Shown: positions 1 through 11,059 of the stretch, in pieces
Numbering within the stretch: position 1 is the stretch's first letter
Layout of the letters: every line of letters starts with the position of its first letter
Assembly: GCA_029961685.1 (NCBI GenBank)
Contig: JARWKL010000010.1
Span: forward strand, 26,386,067 to 26,450,066
Direction of reading: 5' to 3'
Source of the DNA: Aristolochia californica
Lineage: Eukaryota > Streptophyta > Magnoliopsida > Piperales > Aristolochiaceae
Length of the DNA stretch: 64,000 bases
Made by a program: the position numbers and the translations under genes
The notes under the pieces: model-generated
What the model was told of the DNA's origin: nothing
The model's input: the letters and a program-made list of their open reading frames with translations, nothing else
Database searches by the model: none

Positions 1-439
1 CAAGAAGGAGGACAAACCTCCTCTTTGGACTCGAAAAAGGGGCAGGAAGCTCATTTTCTTAGTAGGGATGATGGTAGATGAATTAGGGTGAAGATGGATG
101 GCAATGGAGGGCGAAGGATAGGTTGGATTTTTGGAGCAAACCCTAAACTCAAGATCAAGAGGTGATCTCAACCTATTAACACTAGGTTATTCTAAAATCT
201 CAAAGCTTACCTATTTCATTCATTCCTTTCCCTTAAATAGATCACGTCATGGAGTTTTAGGGTTAGGGTTACAATAATTCCCCATAATGCCACTACATAT
301 AAAGTAATTAGAAATAACTCCTACTTAAACCAATATAAGAAATAAATCCTACTCAAAGTAATATAAGAAATAAATCCTATTGAGTAAATTGTTGTTGCTG
401 CCTTCGTTGTGTGACTCGGTGTGCTATTGAGTCCACAAC
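1..439 (-). repeat. Truncated LTR of gypsy family B
   Basis: On the minus strand this matches the start of the two 909-bp LTRs of element B1 (from 37545 and 42839), including the tgtggactcaatagcacacc segment (reverse-complemented near 420-439) and the TTTATTTCTTATATT repeats. It lacks the final nucleotide and is not followed by the usual B polypurine tract; a gag scrap of other origin abuts it directly. It is therefore a broken, recombined end. The window starts inside it. Confidence 0.85.
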
Positions 440-756
440 GAGAGGCTCTATGCCTTGAGGTGGAATTGCATGGGCCCTCCTCTTTGGACCAGGCCATGAA
501 TTTGGCCCGCACTTTCGATGGTAAACAACGCATCTTAAAAGAATCTTTGGCACGACACCCCCCTGGCCAAGCAAAGTGCCCGCAGGGGTCTCATCATCCC
601 CCAGCACCCCTCTGCATCCAAGACAGCCTACAACCCAATCAGTTGAGCCTACCAGGTCAGCGCCTCCCCCTCAGTTTATTAAACAACTTTCTAAATTCGA
701 CATGGAAAAAAGAAGGGCCCAGGGACTCTTTTTTACTATGATGAGAAGTACACTCA
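440..756 (+). pseudogene. Gypsy gag fragment (C-terminal part to zinc knuckle)
   Basis: The translation contains a gag segment of the type LEVELHGPSSLDQAMNLAR, matching gag of the other gypsy elements here (for example ELHAPTDLDHAMNLARA in A1), then a K-rich stretch and the run-up to the zinc knuckle (FDMEKRRAQGL, then a frame change to YDEKYTQG). The CCHC motif itself is missing because TRIM sequence begins at 757. No start codon, no protease, no pol. It is a relic trapped between a B LTR and a TRIM; which family it came from is unclear. Confidence 0.7.
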
Positions 757-1102
757 AGGCCGGTCTTTTGGGTAGTATTGGCTAGGTACTTAACATTTGG
801 TATCAGAGCGGGATCCCACGTCACGAGTTCGAATCCCAGGATTCACAAAGGCAAGATTAAAATATTGGTAGGTCCTTGTGATAAGCCCTAAGTCGGGCCA
901 GTGTAGTTGCGTGGGCACAAATACTGGATTAAAATACTGGTAGGTCACATCTAGGTATTATCGCGATTGGCCAGTGTCGTTGCGCCACCGTGGTCGTCGG
1001 CTCGCGAAGGTGGGGTGTGATGTTATGGTTCTGGGTTAAGTACCTATGTCTTCCGCTCCTAACAGGCCGGTCTTTTGGGTAGTATTGGCTTGGTGCTTAA
1101 CA
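757..1102 (+). mobile_element. TRIM retrotransposon, 5' LTR truncated
   Basis: Terminal-repeat retrotransposon in miniature. An 82-bp LTR at 1021-1102 (TGTTATGG...CTTAACA) is repeated in part at 757-795. The first copy is followed at 798-809 by TGGTATCAGAGC, a perfect initiator-Met tRNA primer-binding site. The internal region is about 225 bp and noncoding and ends in a purine-rich tract (gaaggtggggtgtga) before the second LTR. The first 43 bp of the 5' LTR are missing, replaced by gag sequence. The same family recurs at 49856-50511. Confidence 0.8.
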
Positions 1103-1154
1103 TTTGGTGAGACGATGTCTCTGAGAGTGGATCTAGGGAGGTTGTAGCATCAAG

Positions 1155-1929
1155 AGTTTTCCATGGATCATCCACCAGACATTCTCCTCCTTGTTTCCGA
1201 TCGGAAGGCATGAAGATAACTGAGCTTCTGAAGGGAAGCTCACCCTAGACCTCAAAGGGAGAATCCGACCTTGCACTAATTTAATTGATGAAAGCTTTCT
1301 TTTTCCTTCTGATAACAAGAAGGACCATGACGTCCATACAATTTCCAACCCAATCCCTTTTCCATGACATCCCCACATTTCTCAAGACGTCCATACAATT
1401 CCCATAACGTCCACTAACTTCCCACCATGACTCCTACTCTTCCCCAAAGCATATATTTTCCAAAACTATGAATTTTACATTTCCCAAAACTTACACTTCC
1501 CAAGCCATGACGTGGCCCATACTCATAACTTAAATTACATTAGACCCTTAACATTATTTGAAAGTCACCCCACCTAAGTTCTACGTCTACCTGCTACTCT
1601 AGCCATAACACTTACTTCCTTCCTTATAACAAGAAGGACCATGACATCCATAAAATTTCCAACCCAATCCCTCTCCCATGACGTCCCCACAATTATCAAG
1701 ACATCCATACAATTCCCATGACGTCCACTCACTTCCCACCATGACTCGTACTCTTCCCCAAAGCATACATTTTCGCAAACTATGACTTTTACATTTCCCA
1801 AAACCTACTCTTCCCAAGCCATGACGTGGCCTATACTCATAACTTAAATTACATTAGACCCAACCCTTAACCTTATTTGAAAGTGACCCCACCTAAATCC
1901 TATGTCTACCTGCTACTCTAGCCATAACA
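1155..1929 (-). repeat. E array LTR a, with 314-bp internal duplication
   Basis: Matches LTRs b and c but is about 300 bp longer because a segment is duplicated in tandem: the run beginning aacaagaaggaccatgac occurs at 1314 and again at 1628. Both copies share the short motif catgacgtccatacaa and a series of gacgtcc-type elements. It ends CCATAACA at 1929, next to the polypurine-side sequence of E unit 1. Its outer edge (expected TGTTATG) is missing. Confidence 0.85.
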
Positions 1930-3634
1930 TTACTCCCTCCTAGAGAATGAGCTTGCCCTCAAACTCGAAGGTAGATGTGCTTGTCCGTGCTGATGTCTAG
2001 ATCTAGGCACAAGAGTCAACCGTGGTAGATGTGTCAGCCCGTTGGACTACAAAAGTAGAGCATCGTGGTTAATGACGAACCTGCAACACAAAAGCTAGAG
2101 ATGGCAGCATACGACGGATTGTGTAGAGAATCCCTGCGAGCGTCGCCGATGAAAATGAGATGATGACCAGCTTACTGAATTCCAGACGGTTTGAAATAAT
2201 TATACCCATGATGTAATTCATCAAATCCAGCAGGGATTGAAGGGAGTATTGGACTCCTTCCACAACACATCGATCGGATTCAGGGACTAAATCCGGCATG
2301 ATTTGCAAAAAAGATAAATCAAACATTCACAGCTCAAACTGAGAATGTGAGTAGAATAAGCTGAGAATGTGATCAACAATGTGAGCATTCATTTCAGTAT
2401 CAAAGCTAAAAATTTGCCTAACTTTCCAAACTGCGGCATCATAAAATGACTTCAGATCGAAGGAGAATTTGGTTTGCCTCCGATGGAATAAAAGACTGTA
2501 ATGGTTGGACAGTGCGTCCAATTCCTTAAGTGGTTCAGATCCACCATATATGAAAAAGCATCGGTCATTTGTGGCTTCCTCAAACTGTGCAGCATCATTT
2601 TCCCGATCAGCTTCTTTGAAATTCTTCTTAACCATAATACTAGCCGCACTCGGCTCCTTGCCAACTTGTGCAAGAACTGGCAGACCTGTTGTAGGCAGTG
2701 GTTTACCACTCTCCACAAAAGATGGTGCTAGAGAACCAGCTTGAGTAGGCAGATTCCCACTCGGAAGGGAAACAACAAGGCTTGGAGCAGAAATCTCAAT
2801 CCTGATAATGATTACATATAGACCACGCAACACAAGTATCAAGTGAACTGTAAAACCTTTTGTGAAGTAATTAGAACAAACTCAGAACCCAATGCGTTCA
2901 GCTGCTCATCATCTGTGCGGGTAATCAGGGTCTGCCAGTGCAGGTTCACCCCTTGGAATGTCTCTATAGGTGCCTTATAAATGAATGAAATAGACATGTT
3001 TGTCCAGCAGCCATTGGTCTCCATTGCCGAAAATTCCATGAATGAAACGAAGACGCTACGGCCGAGTTCAGCCCCAACATCATAATGCGGTCACAAAAAA
3101 AATTGCAGCATCCAAGAATGAAAAAGAACAAATGCACTAGTTTTGTTCCCTTCAACTGGAATAAAATTTCTTATCCAACGCATTTGCTGTACCATTCCCA
3201 GAAAACCCAAAAATTTTCTACGCATTGCATATAGGCGACCCCGAAGTCCAAAAAAATTGGTCCGTTGCTCTGCTTCATGGAACATCAAAATTGATGCACG
3301 CTCCACTGTAAGAAAGGGTGGAACTGCAATTGCATACCTGATTTTGGGCTTAGCAACCACGAAGTGAAGGCTGTTTACAACACCATGAACAGGGGCCTCA
3401 TCTTGGTGAAGCCAGTTTTATTCGAAATCTATTGTGCGAGCCCTCTCTGCTTTCGCCAGGGCCATGATTTCAATTTCAAAATCGAAAGCTCTTGGTTTGG
3501 GGGGTTGCATGCTGTCGTTTGCCTTTGGCTGATGGCGAACATCGGCAAACCAATGCTAACATGGCAAAAATGGTGGGTGCTCATTGGTCCATTCCAGCGG
3601 AATTCATGGTCTATAAGCTGCCAAAGCAGCCAGT
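1930..3634 (-). pseudogene. E unit 1: captured host-like protein fragment (unidentified)
   Basis: Minus-strand open segments at 3360-3091, 3039-2839, 2842-2327 and 2326-2069 are parts of one protein-like sequence also present in E units 2 and 3. Recognisable runs include IRYAIAVPPFLTVERASI, RTDDEQLNALGSEF, ALSNHYSLLFHRRQTKF and RQIFS(F/L)(D/H)TEMNAHIVDHI. It has frameshifts and stops relative to unit 2. The composition looks like a cytoplasmic host protein, not gag or pol; I do not recognise the family. Segments with and without good coding character alternate, so some may be captured intron or UTR. D is inserted at its upstream edge. Confidence 0.6.
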
Positions 3635-4041
3635 TGTTAAGACCCTCATGAGCCATGGATCTTGACACCCTCCTCTCTTCTCTTCCTTCCATTGCCTTGC
3701 TTGACCTTGAGATAGAATGATGGAATGATGAAGACTGAATTTTGGAAAAGGAGATTTCGGAAAGGAATTGGGGAAAATGGGAGAGAGCTTGAAGGAGCTC
3801 TCGACCTGTTTATCTAATTTACTCTAGGCTAAAGTAGACTCAATTGCTACCTTTCATTACCCTAGCCGTCCCCTTAAATAGGGTTGTGGACGTCCAAAAC
3901 ACTTTAGACCCCTTGGGTCAATGGTTCAAACAAATTAATGCTAAACCAACCCAAACCAAAGACAATTACATGCAAATTGAAAATCACATTAATTAATTCC
4001 TATTCCTGTTGGTAACTCATGATGCTAAGGAGTCCATAACA
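3635..4041 (-). repeat. Element D 3' LTR
   Basis: 407 bp, TGTTAAGACC...GTCCATAACA on the plus strand; the copy at the other end of D is 13794-14145 plus 19463-19539. It is followed internally (4042-4075) by the reverse complement of a purine-rich tract and of the hairpin-forming GAGCTTGAGGACAAGCTC segment. Confidence 0.9.
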
Positions 4042-4994
4042 TCACCCCCTCCTGGAAAAAGAGCTTGTCCTCAAGCTCAACGGAAGGATAAAGGAGTAGA
4101 AATGCTGATAACGACTCCCATGTGGTGTCATTGGGGTCGGCATCTGCCCACTGGACGAGAATTTCCCAATCACCTTGAATGTGGCATGTTTTTAACACTT
4201 GAACTGGAGTAGAAAGGACTCTGCCCTCATGTAGTGGCGGCAGTGGAGTGTGCAGTAGGGGCGAGTCACCCTGAAATGGCTTCAATTGGGAGACGTGAAA
4301 TACATTATGGATCTTTGCTTCTGTTGGTAGCTGCAAATGGTATGCCACGGGCCCAATTTTGTCCAACACCTGAAATGGACCATAATATTTTGGAGATAGC
4401 TTATGGCGTTTGGATGCAGTCAGGGACAGCTGGCGGTAGTGTTGAAGCTTCAACCACGCATAGTCGCCGGGGAAATAAGATACCTCCCGGTGCTTCTTAT
4501 CATAATAGAGCTTCATAGAGTGCTGGGCCTCCTGGAGATTAATACGTACCTCAGTGAGCATAGCATCTCTTTCAGCTAACGCTTGGTCCAAAGTGATGAC
4601 TTTGGATGCCCCAGGTTCATATGGTAACAGACGAGGTGGATCTCAGCCATAAACTACCCTGAAAGGAGTAGTTCCCAGTGTTGTGTGGTAAGATGTGTTA
4701 TAGCAAAATTCTGCCCATGAAAGCCATTTCACCCACCTTCTAGGTACGTCCCCCACAAAACAACGAAGATACATTTCAATTATGCGATTGATGACTTCTG
4801 TTTGTTCGTCCGTTTGTGGATGATATGTAGACGAAAATCCAAATTGGTTGCTCTGTAATTTAAATAATTCATTCCAAAAGATACTGGTAAAAATGGCATC
4901 CTTGTCACTAATAATGGATGTGGGAATTCTGTGTAATCGGACAATGTTGTCCATAAATAATTGAGCGACCTGAACAGTAGTATATGGATGGGCC
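4042..4994 (-). pseudogene. Element D integrase (C-terminal half) and chromodomain
   Basis: Minus-strand reading 4954-4643 gives the DDE integrase core (DNIVRLHRIPTSIISDKDAIF, then TYHPQTDEQTEVINR), followed by a stop and then 4591-4025: the linker (ALAERDAMLTEVR), the GPY/F-type module (KHKLSPKYYGPFQVLDKIGP) and a chromodomain (GDWEILVQWADADPNDTTWE) that ends at VELEDKLF next to the polypurine tract. The chromodomain is the C-terminal targeting module of chromoviruses. The first half of integrase lies at 10351-10948, beyond A1. Stops make it non-functional. Confidence 0.88.
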
Positions 4995-5446
4995 TGTTAT
5001 GGACTCCATAGCATCATGAGTTATCCATAGGCATAGGAATTAATTAAATTATGTCAATTTACTTTCATGTATTTTTAATTCGATTTGGTTTACTTTATTT
5101 GGTTTGGTTTACTTTGGGTTGGTTCAGTGTAATGTGGCGTGAACCACTTGACCTATGGGTCATCTTTGTACTTTCGTCCTCAACCCTATTTAGGGGGATG
5201 TGAAGGAGAAGAAAGGCAAGTATTAAGAAAATTATATTTTACAGGTCAGATTCTCCCTCAGAGGTCTAGGTTGGATTTCTCCCTTTGAGGTCCAAGGTTG
5301 AGCTTCCACCAAAGCTCCTTCGTTCTAATTGTGTTCCACCATTACTCGTTCAAGAAACAAGAATTCTCTTCCAACGTCAAGATCATCCGTGGAGGGAAGA
5401 GAGGAAAGAAGGGTGACTCGATCCATGGCAAGGGAAGAACCTAACA
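4995..5446 (+). repeat. A1 5' LTR
   Basis: TGTTATGGACTCC...CCTAACA, 452 bp. Its 3' part encodes the start of gag (…GREERRVTRSMAREEPN), so the gag frame begins in the LTR. It contains the internal repeat ggtttggtttactttatttgg. Followed at 5450 by the PBS. Confidence 0.93.
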
Positions 5447-6321
5447 TCTTGGTATCAGACAGGTCCACCCTTGGGGATTCCTCTTCCCTTGGCGATTTGA
5501 GACAGTTAGTGGAAGATACTAGGCAGAGGACAAATAACCAGGCTCATGCCCTGGAAGAGGTGCGTGAAACAACCTCTGATTTGCGTGAGGCAATAAAATC
5601 AATGGATGCCGCCATCCAAGCTCTCCTTCGGCGACAAGAAGAACATGATACACGAGCCCAACCACCAGTTGCCTACTCTCTACCGGCTGACCACCATCAA
5701 TTCCACCCACCACCTCCCCCACAACCACCAATTCGTCAACACCATCCCCATCTGGGGCCTGCCGTTCAAGGACCAAACATTGTGCCTAGGTATTTAAAAC
5801 TTGACTTTCCTACATATGATGGGTCTAAGGACCCTTTGATTTGGTTAGCCAAGTGTCATCAGTTCTTTTATCATCAAAAAACACATGAGGATGAGAAAGT
5901 GTATTTGGCCGCCTACCACATGCTCGATGAAGCGCTTCTATGGTACCACCAATTCCGAAATGACCAAGTGGTTCAGGATTGGGAAACTTTTAGACATTCT
6001 TGCATGATGAGATTTGGTCCACAAGCTAGTAGCAATCCATTGGGAAAATTAATAAATTACAAACAAACTGGAACACTAGAGGTGTACCAAAAGACCTTCC
6101 AAGAAAGGTTAGCCCGAGCAAACCAGTTTGTTAGCCACACACAGTACGTTCATATTTTTCCTGCTGGTTTGACAGAAGCTCTACGATTAGAAGGTGAATT
6201 ACATGCACCTACAGATTTAGACCACGCTATGAATTTAGCTAGGGCAATTGAGCACAAGCAGCGTGTTATAAAGAAGTCACTGGTCAGAAAACCAGCTTGG
6301 CCAGGGAGGCACAATGCCTAA
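5329..6321 (+). pseudogene. A1 gag, with a nonsense codon before the zinc knuckle
   Basis: A 330-codon frame starts inside the 5' LTR and runs through the PBS. It has a coiled-coil-like N-terminus (about residues 60-100), a Pro/His-rich linker (about 110-145) and the retrotransposon gag domain from PRYLKLDFPTYDGSKDPLIW to DLDHAMNLARAIEHKQR. It ends at TAA 6319-6321 where A2 has TCA, so the frame is cut just before the zinc knuckle at 6436. Gag would form the cytoplasmic virus-like particle. This is one of the best preserved gag frames in the window. Confidence 0.88.
5450..5461 (+). other. A1 primer-binding site
   Basis: TGGTATCAGACA three bases after the LTR matches the initiator-Met tRNA 3' complement (TGGTATCAGAGC) except near its end. 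In frame it encodes Leu-Val-Ser-Asp within gag. Confidence 0.85.
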
Positions 6322-7147
6322 GCGCCAAACCCTTCCTATGGACCTCCAAGATTTAGAGACAGTGCAGCCCCACGCCTAGACATCTCTAATTCGGCTCCAC
6401 CTGCTCCTTACTTCAAAAAACTTACTAGACAGGAAATGGACCAGAGAAAGGCCAAGGGCCTCTGTTTTAACTGTGATGAACAGTATGTCATTGGACACCA
6501 CTGCAAACGATTATTCAGTATATGTCTGTGGGAGGATGGAGAAGAAATACCACCAGAGGGGGAAATTGTGGAAACTGACCAAGAAGGTCCAGAGATTTCC
6601 CTTCATGCTATGATTGGTCTACGCAGCTTAAGCACAATATAGGTTAAAGCCCAATTACATCATTTACAGTTATTGGCTTTAGTTGATTCGGGCAGTACAC
6701 ATAATTTCATCAGTCAACAGGCAGGAGAACAACTTGGGTTAGTACTACAGCAACAGACTGGTCTTTCTGTATAAATAGCCAATGGGGCTAAAATTACTAG
6801 TGTAGGCATATCACCAGCCACACTTTGATATTGAGGGATATGCATTTGTTGCAGATTTTCTGGTGATTTCACTATCAGGATTTGATTTGGTGCCAGGAGT
6901 TAAATGACTACAATTGTTGGGACCAATACTATGGGATTTCCAAGCTCTGACCATGTCTTTTATAGAGGACCAACATCAGATTATATTGCATGGCACACAA
7001 GCACCACTCACCTGTGCACTACAGGTTGCCCAGGTCCAGTCCACAAACACATGTAAGTTATCTCACTTACTTAAAGAATTTGATGATATCTTTCAAGACC
7101 TACTGCCTTACCGCCACTTAGGCACTGTGATCACCGTGTTCGTTTGA
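6322..7147 (+). pseudogene. A1 zinc knuckle and aspartic protease region
   Basis: 6436-6642 encodes KAKGLCFNCDEQYVIGHHC, a CCHC-type RNA-binding knuckle. A stop at 6640-6642 (TAG; A2 has CAG) ends it. The retropepsin motif LVDSGSTHNFIS follows at about 6680-6715, with the catalytic Asp preserved. Downstream the frame is broken by TAA near 6772 and a small deletion near 6815. The linker to RT (ILWDFQALTMSFIEDQHQI) is at 6914-7147. Confidence 0.82.
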
Positions 7148-8323
7148 AAACGGGTACCGAGCCGGTAGTGGTGCGTCCATATCGTTACCCTCACTTACAG
7201 AAGGATGAGATTGAAAGGCAGTGCCAGTAGATGTTAGCACAGGGTATTATTCAGCCCAGCAGGTCTCCTTTTTCTTCACTGGTATTACTAGTCCGCAAGC
7301 ATGATCAGTCATGGAGGTTCTGTGTGGATTACCGACAACTCAATGCCCATACGAATAAAGATAAATTTCCTATTCCAGTGGTGGACGAGCTGTTAGACGA
7401 GCTACATGGAGCTACTATTTTTACTAAACCCGATTTGAAATCTGGCTATCATCAAATCTGAGTTCATCCATCAAATGTGGAGAAAATAGTGTTCCGCACG
7501 CATCATGGCCATTTTGAATTCCTCGTAATGCCATTTGGTCTATCAAATGCGCCTTCCACCTTCCAGGCCCTCATGAATGAGGTATTTTCCGCTCTCTTGA
7601 CAAAATATGTATTGGTGTTTTTCAACGATATTTTGGTCTATAGCAACAGCTGAGAAGAACATCTTCATCACCTTCACCAGGTATTTTCTCTTATACGTTC
7701 ACATCATTTGGTTTTAAATCAGTCAAAATATTCTATGGGCACATCAGAAGTGGCATACTTGGGCCACGTTATTTCAGCAGCGGGGGTGAAGGTTGACCAG
7801 AGTAAGATAGATGGTCACAGATTGGCCTATTCCTACATCTATTATAGCCTTAAGAAGATTTTTGGGTAGCTGGATATTATAGAAAATTTATTCGTAGCTA
7901 TGGCCAGCTTGCAGCTCTGCTCAACAATCTCCTCAAGAAAAATGCTTTTACCTGGTCAGAGACAGCAGCTCATTCCTTTCAACAATTGAAAGACGCCTTA
8001 TCATCAGCCCCAGTTTTGCAGCTCCCCGACTTTGAGGAGTCGTTTGTAGTGGAATGTGATGCTTCGGGGGGTGGTATTGGCGTTGTGTTGCATCAACAGG
8101 GCCACCCGAATGCTTATTTTATCCGTCAACTGAGCCAACACCACCACAAGTTGGCAGCTTATGAGAGGGAATTGATCGGATTGGCGAAAGCTATACAGCA
8201 TAGGTGTCCTTATCTATGGGGACGTTCTTTTTTTATTTGCATTGATCATTGCAGCCTCAAGTATCTTCTTGAGCAGTGTCTCACTACTTCACCACAATAG
8301 TATTGGTTAAGTAAGCTTATGGG
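7148..8323 (+). pseudogene. A1 reverse transcriptase and RNase H, degenerate
   Basis: The RT fingers/palm appear at 7231-7461 ([27 protein letters not shown]). TAG at 7228-7230 (CAG in A2) and TGA at 7459-7461 interrupt it. The catalytic box reads FFNDIL instead of FFDDIL, losing the first Asp of the pair. Several small deletions follow (near 7808 and 7866). RNase H is at 7986-8300 (FVVECDASGGGIGVVL) and ends at TAG 8298. A 20-bp local duplication (gtaagcttatggggt) lies at 8309-8348. Confidence 0.85.
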
Positions 8324-9892
8324 GTGTGGTTAAGTAAGCTTATGGGGTTTGACTTTTCTGTCGAGTATAAACCAAGAAGTTTGAATGTAGGGGCTGATGC
8401 CTTATCTCGCCGGGACATTCTAGAGCTGCAATTAAATGCCATCAGTCAGCCCAGAGCTCTTTTGTTGGATTCTATACGGGAAGAGGCACAACAGTACCCG
8501 GATATTATCTCCTTATGCCAGGACATCCAGCAAGGGACAGCGGCAAACCATTGGAGGGTTCAGGACAATCTCATCCTCTACAAAAACAGAATTTTTCTAC
8601 ACCACACATCCCCTCTAATTAACAGCATTTTAGCCTCCTTCCATGACAGTACACATGAGGGCCGACAAAAAACATATTTCAGGATGAGTAGGGAATTTTA
8701 TTGGAGGGGCATGAAGCGCAGTATAGCTGATTATGTGGCGGCTTGTCAGACTTGTCAACGGAATAAAGCTGAAACATTAAGTCCAGCTGGGTTGCTCCAA
8801 CTACTTCAGATTCCATCACAGGTCTGGTCTGATATTTCTATGGACTTCATAGATGGAATTCCCTCTTCGTCGGGTAAATCTGTTATCCTTATAGCGGTGG
8901 ATCGTTTCCCTCAGAATGGGCATTTCATTCCTCTGGCGCATCCTTACACTGCAACTCAGGTCGCTCAACTTTTTATGGATAACGTTGTCCGCTTACATGG
9001 GATGCCTAATTCATTTACCAGTGATAGGGATGCAATCTTTACAAGTGCCTTCTGGAAAGAACTCTACAAGTTACAGGGCACAACGTTAGCCTTTTCTTCA
9101 GCCTACCATCCGCAGACTGATGGTCACACAGAGGTCGTCAATAGAACCATTGAAATGTATCTCCGCTGTTTCGTGGGGGACTCACCTAAGAGGTGGGTTA
9201 AGTGGCTCACCTGGGCTGAGTTCTGTTACAACACGTCCTACCACAGCGCACTCGGCACAACCCCATTCAAGGTGGTATATGGTAGAGAACTTCCCCGTCT
9301 TTTAGCCTATTAACCAGGGCCTCTAAAGTCGCCACTTTGGACCAAGCATTAGATGAAAGAGACACAATCATCACTGAGGTGTGCACTATCTACAGGAGGC
9401 ACAACATTCTATGAAAAAATATTATGACAAGAAGCACCGGGAAGTCTTCTTTTCTCCTGGAGATTATGTTTGGTTGCGTCTCCAACACTATAGGCAGATG
9501 TCGTTGACAGCCTCCAAATGTCACAAGCTCTCTCCTAAATATTATGGTCCCTTTCAGGTGATGGACCGCATTGGGACAGTGGCCTACAGATTGCAGCTTC
9601 CGCTAGAGGCCAGAATTCACAACGTCTTTCATGTCTCACAATTAAAGGCCTTCCAAGGTGTTTCGCCTTTGCTGCACACCCCATTGCCCCCACTCCATGA
9701 GGGACGTGTACTTCCTACCTCGGCACAGGTATTACAAAATCGCCGTATTCAGGGTGATTGGGAGTTCTTAGAGCAATGGGCAGATGCTGACTCTAGTGAC
9801 ACGACATGGGAGCCATTAGAGGCGTTTCACACCCTCTACCCTTACTTTGAGCTTGAGGACAAGCTCTTTCTCCAAGGGGGGGGGGGGCGGGG
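8324..9892 (+). pseudogene. A1 integrase and chromodomain
   Basis: A 329-codon frame (8324-9313) carries the RNase H tail (LNVGADALSRRD), the H2C2 zinc-binding module (HDSTHEGRQKTYF … CQTCQRNKAE) and the DDE core ([31 protein letters not shown]). A stop at 9313 and a short frameshift separate it from 9381-9892: linker, GPY/F module and chromodomain (WEFLEQWADADSSDTTWE) ending LEDKLFLQ. Near-complete at the domain level but not translatable as one protein. Confidence 0.88.
9876..9887 (+). other. A1 polypurine tract (12-G run)
   Basis: A run of 12 G beside the 3' LTR, preceded at 9849-9866 by GAGCTTGAGGACAAGCTC, which can fold as a 7-bp perfect hairpin. In related copies the homopolymer is 11 (A2) or 18 (A3) long. 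Confidence 0.75.
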
Positions 9893-9898
9893 TGATGT

Positions 9899-10350
9899 TG
9901 TTATGGACTCCATAGCATCACGAGTTATCCATAGGCATAGGAATTAATTAAATTATGTCAATTTACTTTCATGTAATTTCAATTCGGTTTGGTTTACTTT
10001 ATTTGGTTTGGTTTACTTTGGGTTGGTTCAGTGTAATGTGGCGTGAACCACTTGACCTATGGGTCATCTTTGTATTTTCGTCTTCAACCCTATTTAGGGG
10101 GACGTGAAGGAGAAGAGAGGCAAGTCTTAAGAAAATTATATTTTACAGGTCAGATTCTCCTTCAGAGGTCTAGGTCGGATTTCTTCCATTGAGGTCCAAG
10201 GTTGTGCTTCCTCCAAAGCTCCTTCGTTCTAATTGAGTCCCACCATTACTCGTTCAAGAAACAAGAATTATCTTCCAACGTCAAGATCATCCATAGAGGG
10301 AATAGAGGAAAGAAGGGTGACTCGATCCATGGCAAGGGAAGAACCTAACA
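9899..10350 (+). repeat. A1 3' LTR
   Basis: 452 bp, the same length as the 5' LTR, with scattered substitutions (for example ctcccttagagg versus ctccttcagagg type changes). Ends CCTAACA, followed by the target duplication gcgcc. Confidence 0.93.
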
Positions 10351-11058
10351 GCGCCAAAGCACTAAAGTGACCATATTTTTAAAACCGATCAACGACGACA
10401 AATATCACTGATTTACCTGATAAAATGAGAAGGCCACCAATGAAGTCCATTGAAATTTCAGACCAGATTTGAGACGGTAGTTGCAGAGGTTGCAGTAGGC
10501 CGGCAGGACTTAAAGATTCGGCCTTGTTTCATTGACAAATCTGACGAGCAACTACATAATCAGCAATTGTGCTCTTCATGCCCTTCCAGTAAAAGTCCCG
10601 ACTGATTCGGAAATATGTTTTCTGTCGACCCTCGTGTGTGCTATCATGGATAGAAGACAGGATGGTATGAAAAAGTGGGGACATATGATGCATAAAAATC
10701 TTGTCTTTGTAGAGTATAAGACGATCCTGAATTGTCCAATGAGGAGCTGTTGTCCCCTGTTGAATATCCAGATATAAAGACTTGAGTTTCGGATATTGAT
10801 GTACTTCCTCACGAATAGAATCTAGCAAAAGAGAACGTGGGTTACTGATAGCATAAACTTGTGTTTCTGAAATATCCCGATGTGACAAAGCATCAGCCCA
10901 CAAATTCGAACTACCTGGCTTATAGTGAACCGTAAAATTGAAGCCCATGAGTTTAGTTAACCAATGCTGTTGTGGGGATGTGGTGAGGTGCTGTTCAAGA
11001 AGATACTTGAGGCTGCAATGATCTGTACGAATGAGAAATGGTCGTCCCCATAGATAAG
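10351..11058 (-). pseudogene. Element D RNase H tail and integrase N-terminal half
   Basis: The minus-strand frame 10948-10529 encodes WADALSHRDISETQ, then the zinc-binding module (HDSTHEGRQKTYFRISRDFYW … VARQICQ, where the expected Cys before RQIC is changed to Arg-type sequence). 10528-10351 continues with the start of the DDE core (EISMDFIGG, VVVDRF, then a stop before KYGHF). The rest lies at 4994-4643, interrupted by A1. Confidence 0.85.
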
Positions 11059-11059
11059 G

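Larger units (their letters stand above)
4995..10350 (+). mobile_element. Ty3/gypsy chromovirus A1, full length, degenerate
   Basis: Two 452-bp LTRs (4995-5446, 9899-10350) flank a complete gag-protease-RT-RNaseH-integrase-chromodomain order. The flanking 5-mers are gggcc (4990-4994) and gcgcc (10351-10355), a target duplication with one substitution. Joining the flanks restores the minus-strand integrase frame of D around GHF...ALAHPYT, which confirms insertion into D. Several nonsense codons and frameshifts make it non-autonomous today. Confidence 0.93.

Noticed and set aside
798..850. tRNA-like 3' half (gttcgaatccc after tggtatcagagc)
   Set aside because: No cloverleaf 5' half, and the position directly after an LTR fits a primer-binding site. 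Treated as TRIM leader.
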